NCBI GenBank assembly: GCA_905234395.1
Contig: CAJOHG010000030.1
Location: 1-57,251 of the forward strand
DNA: 57,251 bases
From: an uncultured Selenomonadaceae bacterium
Lineage (GTDB): Bacteria > Bacillota > Negativicutes > Selenomonadales > Selenomonadaceae
Direction of reading: 5' to 3'
Shown here: positions 50,933 through 57,251 of the stretch, piece after piece
Numbering within the stretch: the first letter of the stretch is position 1
Layout: every line of letters begins with the position of its first letter
Position numbers and translations under genes: made by a program
The notes under the pieces: generated by a model
What the model was told of the DNA's origin: nothing
The model's database searches: none
The model's input: the letters and a program-made list of their open reading frames with translations, nothing else

Positions 50933-52699
50933 ATGAACAAGCAGGAAAAATTAATCGCTCGCCTTTTCAGAGACACGCTGATAATTTTTCTGCTGTCAAT
51001 GTTCGTCGCGATAATCTGTTGGATAATCGACGGCGGAATAATCGGAAATTTTTTGGGCACGGAGTCAATCGCGGCGTTCGGGCTGACAATGCCTTATCAA
51101 AGATTCATCGGGATTTTTGCAAACGTCGTAATGATTGGAATGCAAGTCCTGTGCAGTAAAAGTTTGAGCATAGGCAATTTGCGCGAGGCAAACGAAATTT
51201 TTTCGCAAGCCGTGTTCGCAACGTTGACTGTATCATTTTCCATGGCGGTCGGAACAATTTTATTCGCGGAACAAATTGCAGACCTTCTCGGCGCGAATGA
51301 AAGTCTCGGCGAAATTCGCACTCTGACGATTAATTTTCTGCAAGCGTATGCGTTCGCGTTGCCGGCAATGGCACTGCTTGTAATGCTTATGCCGATAATG
51401 CAACTTGACTGCGACAGACAACGAACGCTGATTTCGTCGGCAACCTTGAGCATTTGCGACATTGCGGGCGACTTGATAATTGTCTTTGTATTCGACGGCG
51501 AACTGTGGAAAATTGCGCTTACCACGACGATAAGTTATTGGATTGCGGTTGGAATTTTAATCCTGCACTTCTTCAAGTCGACGGCAAGTTTTAAGTTCCT
51601 GCCCGAAGCCGTGAGCACGAAAAATCTTCGGCAAATGATTTTAATAGGACTGCCCGAAATTTTCGGACGCGGCTCGTTGGTTTTGAGGACGGCATTTCTT
51701 ACGCGAACGTCGGTTTCATTGTCCGGCGGAGTCGGTGTCGCTGCTCTTGCCGCTATTGAAAATTTCTCGGACTTTCTGTCTACATTCCCGAAGGCTCTCG
51801 GCTCGTCGATGCAAATGATCGCCGGAATTTTAATCGGCGAACAAGACCGCAACTCAATCCTGCTGCTTATGAAACTCGCGCTGAAATATTCGCTGATAAT
51901 CACTTTGTCGATTACGGCGGCAGTATTTTTGGCGGCACCGATAATCGCGGATTTTTACACATTCGACGCGGACGCAACGGCTTATCAAATGACGCTTGAG
52001 GGATTTAAACTGTTCATTGCGTTTTTGCCGCTGAATGCGATTGGAATAATCTTCCATTACTTTTATCAGGCTTACGGGCGATTCAAACTTGCAAGCACTT
52101 TGGCGGTCGTGAGCAATGTCGGATTCATCGTGCCGATAGTTTTGCTCTTGACGGCGCATTTCGGAATGGCAGGCTTATGGTTGGCTTTTCCGCTCAGCAA
52201 CGTTGCGTTTCTGTTGACGATATTTTTCTTGACGTGTCGGCATTGCGGACGAATAACTTTTCGGCTTGAAGATTATCTGCTGTTGCCGGACGACTTCGAC
52301 GTTGCAAAAGATAAACAGCTCAACATAACCGTCGTATCAAAGGCGGAAGTGCTTGGCTTATCGGAGACGGCTCAAAATTTCTGCGAAAGTCACGGCATCG
52401 ACGAGCGGCGCAGTATGTTCGCGGGAATATGTATCGAAGAGATGGCGGGCAACATTGTCGACTACGGTTTTGACGACGGCGAGAAACATTTTGTCGACGT
52501 GAGAGTTATCATCAAGGGCGGACAGGTTATCATAAGGTTGCGCGACGATTGCCGCTCCTTCGACCCGAAGAAACAAGTTGAGCTGTATCATTCCGAAGAC
52601 CCGACGGCGCATATCGGCATCAGGCTTTGCAAAAAAATTGCGACCGAATTTAATTACGTCAACGTTTTAAAGCTCAACAACTTGATTATAAAAATTTAG
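50933..52699 (+). CDS. MATE-family transporter fused to a serine-kinase-type HATPase domain
   Basis: 588 residues. Residues 10-440 are a MATE exporter (twelve hydrophobic segments; FGLTMPYQRFIGIFANVV, LIGLPEIFGRGSLVLR, FPLSNVAFLLT). Residues ~455-588 form an RsbW/SpoIIAB-like GHKL ATPase: IEEMAGNIVDYGFDDG (N box, Asn about 507), RLRDDCRSFDP (G1 box, Gly replaced by Cys) and HIGIRLCKKIATEF (G2). No His-kinase phosphoacceptor is seen. Possibly transport tied to an anti-sigma or partner-switching module; function inferred. It lies between the NlpC/P60 gene and proA on one transcript. Confidence 0.85.
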   Translation: MNKQEKLIARLFRDTLIIFLLSMFVAIICWIIDGGIIGNFLGTESIAAFGLTMPYQRFIGIFANVVMIGMQVLCSKSLSIGNLREANEIFSQAVFATLTVSFSMAVGTILFAEQIADLLGANESLGEIRTLTINFLQAYAFALPAMALLVMLMPIMQLDCDRQRTLISSATLSICDIAGDLIIVFVFDGELWKIALTTTISYWIAVGILILHFFKSTASFKFLPEAVSTKNLRQMILIGLPEIFGRGSLVLRTAFLTRTSVSLSGGVGVAALAAIENFSDFLSTFPKALGSSMQMIAGILIGEQDRNSILLLMKLALKYSLIITLSITAAVFLAAPIIADFYTFDADATAYQMTLEGFKLFIAFLPLNAIGIIFHYFYQAYGRFKLASTLAVVSNVGFIVPIVLLLTAHFGMAGLWLAFPLSNVAFLLTIFFLTCRHCGRITFRLEDYLLLPDDFDVAKDKQLNITVVSKAEVLGLSETAQNFCESHGIDERRSMFAGICIEEMAGNIVDYGFDDGEKHFVDVRVIIKGGQVIIRLRDDCRSFDPKKQVELYHSEDPTAHIGIRLCKKIATEFNYVNVLKLNNLIIKI

Positions 52700-52710
52700 G
52701 AGTGATTCAA

Positions 52711-53970
52711 ATGTTATTCATGAAAGAACACGTAACCAAACAAGCTCGGCGTGCAAAAGAGGCGTCATGGAAATTGGCGTGTGTACCCGGCGAAATTCGC
52801 AACGCGGCACTTTTGGCAATGGCTGATGCTTTAGAGGCTCGGCAAGATGAAATTTTGGAAGTGAACGCCAAAGAAGTTGAATCGGCAAAAACGAAAGGCA
52901 CTCGTCCGAATATGATTGACCGTTTGACGTTGACGCCGAAAAGAATCGTCGACATGGCGGAAGGAATTCGTCAAGTGGCAAAACTGCCCGACCCGTTAGA
53001 CAAAATCGATTTTGAAGTCACGCGCCCGAACGGTTTAAAAATTCGTCGTGTCAGAGTTCCGCTCGGAGTCGTCGGCATGATTTACGAGGCTCGTCCCAAC
53101 GTCACGGCTGATGCCATCGCGCTGTGCATAAAGTCCGGCAACGCTTGCTTACTGCGCGGCGGCTCTGAAGCTGTTCGCACGAATAAAAAGCTCGTCGACA
53201 TTTTCAAAGAGGCTGTGACGGCAAAAGGCATTCCTTCGACGGCGATTGAGTTTATCGGCATTCTTGACCGCGATGTTGTCGTCGTGATGTGCAGACTTCG
53301 CAGGCTCGTTGACGTGATAATTCCGCGCGGTGGTGCCGGGCTGATTTCTCGCGTCATTGAACACAGCAATGTTCCCGTCATTGAGACCGGCACGGGCATT
53401 TGTCACACGTTCGTTGACAAGTCCGCCGATTTTGACATGGCGATTAAAATTTGCATGAACGCCAAAACTCAACGTCCGAGTGTCTGCAACGCAATGGAAA
53501 CGCTTTTGATTCACAGAGACATTGCCGCCGACTTCCTGCCCAAAATTTCTCAAGCAATGATTGATGCCAAAGTTGAACTGCGCGGCGACGAGGCTTGCCG
53601 AGAAATTTTGCCCGACATGAAACTTGCGACCGAAGACGATTGGGCGACCGAATACAACGATTTGATTCTGTCCGTGAAGATTGTTGACGACGTAGACGCG
53701 GCGATTGCTCACATTAACAAATACGGCAGCCAACATTCCGACGCAATTATCACTCGCGACGCGGACGCGGCTAAAAAATTCGATTTGATGGTTGATTCGG
53801 CGGCGATTTATGTCAACACTTCGACGCGCTTCACTGACGGATTTGAATTCGGATTCGGCGCGGAGATCGGTATCAGCACGCAGAAACTTCACGCTCGCGG
53901 GCCAATGGGACTTGAGGCTTTAACGACGATGAAATATCTCGTTGACGGCGACGGACAAATTCGCGGATGA
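52711..53970 (+). CDS. proA: Gamma-glutamyl phosphate reductase
   Basis: Second step of proline synthesis. 419 residues, aldehyde-dehydrogenase-like, with GMIYEARPNVTADAIALC, SGNACLLRGGSEA, the catalytic Cys in TQRPSVCNAMET, and SRFTDGFEFGFGAEIGIST-like sequence near the C-terminus (Thr-Arg form), ending HARGPMGLEALTT. TAGGAG fixes ATG 52711. Its TGA overlaps the next ATG. It belongs to the proB transcript. Confidence 0.96.
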   Translation: MLFMKEHVTKQARRAKEASWKLACVPGEIRNAALLAMADALEARQDEILEVNAKEVESAKTKGTRPNMIDRLTLTPKRIVDMAEGIRQVAKLPDPLDKIDFEVTRPNGLKIRRVRVPLGVVGMIYEARPNVTADAIALCIKSGNACLLRGGSEAVRTNKKLVDIFKEAVTAKGIPSTAIEFIGILDRDVVVVMCRLRRLVDVIIPRGGAGLISRVIEHSNVPVIETGTGICHTFVDKSADFDMAIKICMNAKTQRPSVCNAMETLLIHRDIAADFLPKISQAMIDAKVELRGDEACREILPDMKLATEDDWATEYNDLILSVKIVDDVDAAIAHINKYGSQHSDAIITRDADAAKKFDLMVDSAAIYVNTSTRFTDGFEFGFGAEIGISTQKLHARGPMGLEALTTMKYLVDGDGQIRG

Positions 53971-54272
53971 TTCGCGCTTATCTTCGCACGCTGAAAAATT
54001 ATCTTCGCACATCAAAAGCTCAACACGACATCAAAGATTATTCTCGCGGCAACGTGACGTTGCATCCAATGGACGCGTCAAATTCTTCGACAATCGTAAC
54101 TCGGCACCGCGCTCAAATGTTATCATTGTTTGATAAACTTCGCGGATATCTTCGCACGCTGAAAAATTATCTTCGCACTTCAAAGGCTCAACACGACATC
54201 AAAGATTACGCCCGCGCAATCGCAATGATTCTCGCCACGACCGCAATTATCACGCTTATAATTTGGAGATGA
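53967..54272 (+). CDS. Small repeat-containing protein with C-terminal membrane helix
   Basis: 101 residues. A motif YLRTLKNYLRTSKAQHDIKD occurs twice (about 5-24 and 61-80), separated by SNSSTIVTRHRAQ-type sequence. A C-terminal hydrophobic helix (AIAMILATTAIITLII) would anchor it. ATG overlaps the proA stop (ATGA), so translation is plausible. The DNA repeat accounts for the protein repeat, and a GCAACGTGACGTTGC palindrome lies inside. No family recognised; it may be a recent assembly of repeated DNA. Confidence 0.45.
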   Translation: MIRAYLRTLKNYLRTSKAQHDIKDYSRGNVTLHPMDASNSSTIVTRHRAQMLSLFDKLRGYLRTLKNYLRTSKAQHDIKDYARAIAMILATTAIITLIIWR

Positions 54273-54383
54273 CGCGCTTTGAAAATCGGAAGCAACGTGA
54301 CGTTGCATCCAGTGAGCGCGTTTCAACCGTTCCATAAATTTAACTTTGCGACCACGTTTGGAGATGACGCGCTTTGAAAATCG
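53980..54383 (+). repeat. Patchwork of short repeats between proA and nadD
   Basis: Three duplicated blocks. First, TATCTTCGCACGCTGAAAAA with about 50 more bases occurs at about 53979 and 54149. Second, the palindrome GCAACGTGACGTTGC followed by ATCCA occurs at 54049-54063 and 54292-54306. Third, TTTGGAGATGACGCGCTTTG plus AAAATCGGA, the nadD leader and first codons, occurs at 54262 and 54356. The first nadD-leader copy leads to a 32-codon dead frame. Confidence 0.8.
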
Positions 54384-54973
54384 GAATATTGGGCGGCACC
54401 TTCGACCCGATTCATTTCGGACATTTGGCGACGGCAGAGGCTGTCCGGGAAATTTTTTCGCTCGACGAAATTTTGTTCATACCCGCCGCACGTCCGCCGC
54501 ACAAGCTCAACCGTTCAATCACCGCCGAACATCACCGATTGACAATGACAAAACTCGCGACGCGTTCCAACAAATTTTTCCGCGTCTCTGATATGGAACT
54601 GCAACGCACCGGACTTTCTTACACGCTCGACACCGTCAACGAACTGCACAAAATTTTCGGGCAGTCCACGGAATTATTTTTCATCATCGGCGCGGATTCG
54701 TTGGCAGATTTGTCGAAGTGGCACGCGGCTCGCGAATTGGTTGCCAAATGTCATTTCATTGCCACGACGCGTCAAGGTGTCGACGTGGATTTTTCTGCAG
54801 TGGAAAAATTTTTCGGCGCGTCGGCAAGAGAACACATTCACCGCGTCACGACACCCGGACTTGAAATTTCTTCAACGGACATTCGCGAAAAAGTGCGTCA
54901 ACGTCGCTCAATAAAATATCTCGTGCCCGAAATCGTCGAAGAATATATCGCGCGGGAGGAGCTGTATCAATGA
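54374..54973 (+). CDS. nadD: Nicotinate-nucleotide adenylyltransferase
   Basis: Makes deamido-NAD from nicotinate mononucleotide. 199 residues with GGTFDPIHFGHL (6-17), FIPAARPPHK, DSLADLSKWHAARELVAKCH and the final SSTDIREKVRQRRSIKYLVP. TTG 54374 follows GGAG by 10 nt. The next gene overlaps by ATGA. obgE, rsfS and yqeK, common neighbours, are absent. Confidence 0.95.
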   Translation: MKIGILGGTFDPIHFGHLATAEAVREIFSLDEILFIPAARPPHKLNRSITAEHHRLTMTKLATRSNKFFRVSDMELQRTGLSYTLDTVNELHKIFGQSTELFFIIGADSLADLSKWHAARELVAKCHFIATTRQGVDVDFSAVEKFFGASAREHIHRVTTPGLEISSTDIREKVRQRRSIKYLVPEIVEEYIAREELYQ

Positions 54974-56166
54974 CCAACACCGACAATCTTTACGACAAGG
55001 ACGCCGCCAAAGACATTCTCGGCAAAAATTATTTCGTCGACAAAGATTTGGGCTTCCGAGTCATTGAACGCGGCGCGATTGTCCCTTACGTGCTCACTCC
55101 GTCAACAGGCGGCAATTATGTTTGGGAATTCGGCGGCATCGTCGACAGCAAAGGCAGATTCATAAAAAGCAGCGTCGGCAAATTCGGCAAGGAAGATACT
55201 TACGCGCTGACCGATGAAATCCCTCGCGTGAAAGCGACCGTCATTTATCTCGGAATGTTTTATCTCATTTGGGGACATCTCATCACCGAAGGAACTCGAT
55301 ATTTTTGGGCGTTTAACAGCGACGTTTTCCGCAAATATTTCAAAGATTGTCCGCTTGCTTACATTCCGTGCAAGTTGCTTGAATCTCCTGTGGCGCAGAA
55401 AAATTTTTGGCGGCTGATGGAAATTCTGGAAATCGATGCGAACAGGCTCCTGCCGATTGATTGTCCCACGCAATTTGAAAATGTCATCTTGCCCGACGAA
55501 AGTTTCATTTTCGACAACGACGGACTAAATAAATTCACCGACGATTACCGCGCGACGATTGACCGCGTGAGAAATTTCGCGCTGAAGAATCGGACGCCGA
55601 CTTCCTCAAAAAAAATTTATTATTTCTACGGCAGGGCGCAGTTCGGTGAAGAACGTCTCGCGGAGTATTTCAAGTCGAAGGGCTACGAAATTATTTCGCC
55701 CGAACGTTTGACGCTCGACGAACAGTTGAATTGGCTGATTAACGCGGACAGTTTTGCGTCAACGCTCGGCTCATCTTCGCACAATTCAATTTTCCTGCGC
55801 GATGGTACCGAAATCATTTCCATTCCTCGTGCCGCAAATCGTTTCACTGATTATCAGCCGCCGATTGATCAAGTTCATCCGCTCAACGTGAATTACGTCG
55901 ATTCGTCGTTGTCGATTTTCGGGACAGTTAACGGATCGTATTGCTTCATCATCAGCGAACAGCTCAAAAAATTTTTCGGCGATGAATTCAACGGTTACGA
56001 GGACGACTTCAAAATTTTTCTCTCGTATGTCAAATTTTCCATGAGTCGCGGCTTCAAGGTGAACAATCAAGCCATGCAATATTACGCGCCGACTTATCAG
56101 AAATTTATTGAGCAGCTCAAGCAACGCGCGGATTTGTTGAAAACTTACGGCGTGACTTTGATTTGA
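54970..56166 (+). CDS. GT61-family glycosyltransferase
   Basis: 398 residues. The C-terminal half carries the family features: KIYYFYGRAQFGEERLAEYF, SPERLTLDEQLNWLINADSF and GSSSHNSIFLRDGTEI, equivalent to the GT61 helix-strand around the sugar-nucleotide site. The N-terminal half is less conserved (WGHLITEGTRYFWAF fits the family's early His/Glu region). No signal peptide or clear membrane helix. ATGA-coupled to nadD. Sugar and acceptor unknown. Confidence 0.75.
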   Translation: MTNTDNLYDKDAAKDILGKNYFVDKDLGFRVIERGAIVPYVLTPSTGGNYVWEFGGIVDSKGRFIKSSVGKFGKEDTYALTDEIPRVKATVIYLGMFYLIWGHLITEGTRYFWAFNSDVFRKYFKDCPLAYIPCKLLESPVAQKNFWRLMEILEIDANRLLPIDCPTQFENVILPDESFIFDNDGLNKFTDDYRATIDRVRNFALKNRTPTSSKKIYYFYGRAQFGEERLAEYFKSKGYEIISPERLTLDEQLNWLINADSFASTLGSSSHNSIFLRDGTEIISIPRAANRFTDYQPPIDQVHPLNVNYVDSSLSIFGTVNGSYCFIISEQLKKFFGDEFNGYEDDFKIFLSYVKFSMSRGFKVNNQAMQYYAPTYQKFIEQLKQRADLLKTYGVTLI

Positions 56167-56180
56167 GGAGAAAAATTTTT

Positions 56181-57047
56181 ATGGCAGAAAAATATCGTGA
56201 CGGCTTGTTTAGAAATTATTTCAGCGACAAGCGCAGACTTTTGGGTTTATGCAATGCATTGACCGGCGAGAACGCGACCGATCCCGAAGAAATTAAAATC
56301 AACACGCTTGACGGAATTTTCTTCGGCAGATTGAAGAACGACATTTCTTGCATATTTCGCGGAAAATTTCTGGTGATAATCGAACATCAAGCCACAATAA
56401 ACGAAAACATGCCGCTTAGAATTTTGTTTTACGTCTCTGAACTTTTGCGGCAATACGTTGACGAGCAGAAGAAAAAAATTTATTTGGAAAGATTGGTGCC
56501 GTTGCCCAAGCCGCAATTCTTTGTCCTCTATAACGGCAGAAAAAAGGAAGTCGAGCGTCGGGAAATGCGTTTGTCGGATGCTTTCGGCGGTTACACTTGC
56601 CTTGAAGTCGTCGTTAAAATGTACAATCTCAACGCGGGCATGAATGAAGATTTGATTTTGAGCGACGAGGGCTTGAACAATTATTGCACCTTCCTAAATC
56701 TCTATCACAAATTTTTGGCGTCGGGAATGGACGAGGCTCACGCTTTGAAGGCGGCTTTTGACTATTGCATTAGTCGCGGAATCATGGCGGGCTATCTCAA
56801 CGGAATTAAAAAGGAGTTGGCGAGTATGTTGGCATTGGAATACGACCCGGAACTTGAACGTCAAGCGTGGATTGAAGAAGGCATCGAACAAGGCATCGAA
56901 CAAGGCATCGAACAAGGCATCGAACGGGAACGATTTGCTATGGTGAAAAATTTATTGCGTGCGAAAACACCAATCGAATACATCATCGCGGCGACGGGCT
57001 GGACTGAAGAAGAAATTCTCAAGCTTGCCAATGATTGTGAGACGTAA
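56181..57047 (+). CDS. Rpn/PD-(D/E)XK nuclease-family protein
   Basis: 288 residues of the Rpn (recombination-promoting nuclease, formerly 'transposase YhgA-like') type. KYRDGLFRNYFSDKRRLLGL opens it; the nuclease core has DGIFFGRLKNDISCIF and KFLVIIEHQATINENMPLRI (the Glu-x-Gln of the PD-(D/E)XK site). A helical part follows, then a tandem EQGI repeat (four 12-nt units at 56880-56927). GAGGAG lies 10 nt before ATG 56181. It lies next to a DNA methylase. Confidence 0.85.
   Translation: MAEKYRDGLFRNYFSDKRRLLGLCNALTGENATDPEEIKINTLDGIFFGRLKNDISCIFRGKFLVIIEHQATINENMPLRILFYVSELLRQYVDEQKKKIYLERLVPLPKPQFFVLYNGRKKEVERREMRLSDAFGGYTCLEVVVKMYNLNAGMNEDLILSDEGLNNYCTFLNLYHKFLASGMDEAHALKAAFDYCISRGIMAGYLNGIKKELASMLALEYDPELERQAWIEEGIEQGIEQGIEQGIERERFAMVKNLLRAKTPIEYIIAATGWTEEEILKLANDCET
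56880..56927 (+). repeat. Four tandem 12-bp units in the Rpn-like gene
   Basis: GGCATCGAACAA repeats (last unit ending CGG) encoding G-I-E-Q. Unit number can change without breaking the frame. Confidence 0.9.
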
Positions 57048-57104
57048 AATTTTTATGACGATAGACGAAATGCGTTGAAAAACTTTATTGCAGAGGATAA
57101 CAGC

Positions 57105-57251
57105 ATGGCAGGAAATAAAAATTTGAATTCGGCGGCGCGTGCCAAGAAGGATAAATTCTACACGCAACTTGAGGACATAGAGAACGAACTTAGATGGTAT
57201 CGAGAATTTTTCATCGGCAAGACGATTTTTTGTAATTGCGACGATCCTTTT
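57105..57251 (+). CDS. EcoRI-type adenine-specific DNA methyltransferase (5-prime part)
   Basis: AGAGGAT precedes ATG 57105. The 49 visible residues read AGNKNLNSAARAKKDKFYTQ, LEDIENELRWYREFF and then FCNCDDPF at the edge. This is the characteristic start of the EcoRI-methylase family (KKDEFYTQLxDIExEL, then YCNCDDP). It would methylate adenine in DNA, alone or with a restriction enzyme that is outside the window. Confidence 0.8.
   Translation, partial: MAGNKNLNSAARAKKDKFYTQLEDIENELRWYREFFIGKTIFCNCDDPF

Overview
The window looks like chromosome from a diderm Firmicute, most likely a Negativicutes (Selenomonadales-like) anaerobe. That is inferred from gene content, not from rRNA. Outer-membrane and LPS-type genes (three Skp/OmpH-like proteins, lpxD, a heptose-kinase homologue) sit beside genes typical of anaerobic Firmicutes (NrfHA ammonifying nitrite reductase, AgcS symporter, CheX, YkvA, cobalamin genes). 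Promoters are mostly sigma-70 type with 17-bp spacers. TTG start codons are unusually frequent, and the word AAAATTTT is everywhere.

Layout. 1-93: apparent end of an IS5-type element running off the left edge. 0.25-4.8 kb: cytochrome c maturation (ccmE, ccmF) and nrfHA. 5.1-8.4 kb: three Skp/OmpH-like genes leading into lpxD. 8.5-9.7 kb: two paralogous Arg/Asp/Trp-rich exported proteins flanking tRNA-Ser. 9.8-20.2 kb: housekeeping genes (mnmE, nnr, clpB, heptose-kinase-like, ykvA, cheX), a chimeric SorC/Rpe pseudogene and a repeat-bearing metallopeptidase. 20.4-28.4 kb: Na+/alanine symporter, an approximately 1805-residue protein with two GT2 and two GT41 domains, and cysK. 28.5-39 kb: surface-glycan and accessory region with a frameshifted yrbL, PIG-L deacetylase, class A beta-lactamase with a duplicated leader, an FkbM methyltransferase interrupted at a G10 tract, GT4, FNT channel, frameshifted GT9, GT2, GtrA and ChbG. 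39-43.4 kb: cbiB and a minus-strand metF/unknown/SIMPL/araD run. 43.5-47.8 kb: GNAT, LicD, LicD-like leader protein, SDR, IspD/TarI-like cytidylyltransferase, and cobO. 47.9-57.25 kb: proB, MBL hydrolase, NlpC/P60 protein, MATE-HATPase fusion, proA, small membrane protein, nadD, GT61, an Rpn-type nuclease, and the start of an EcoRI-type adenine methylase cut by the right edge.

How the parts connect. CcmE and CcmF would supply haem to the multihaem NrfHA. The Skp/LpxD block serves outer-membrane biogenesis. Two glycan blocks (33.5-39 kb and 44-47.2 kb), the giant transferase and GT61 point to heavy surface glycosylation, probably variable, because one modifying gene carries a slippage-prone G tract. 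The most interesting signals are that tract, a dispersed hairpin-repeat family (four copies; one sits between 24-bp direct repeats where two genes probably once overlapped), the multi-transferase protein, the MATE-HATPase fusion, the chimeric pseudogene, and the paired exported proteins around tRNA-Ser. I saw no CRISPR array, rRNA or recognisable riboswitch.
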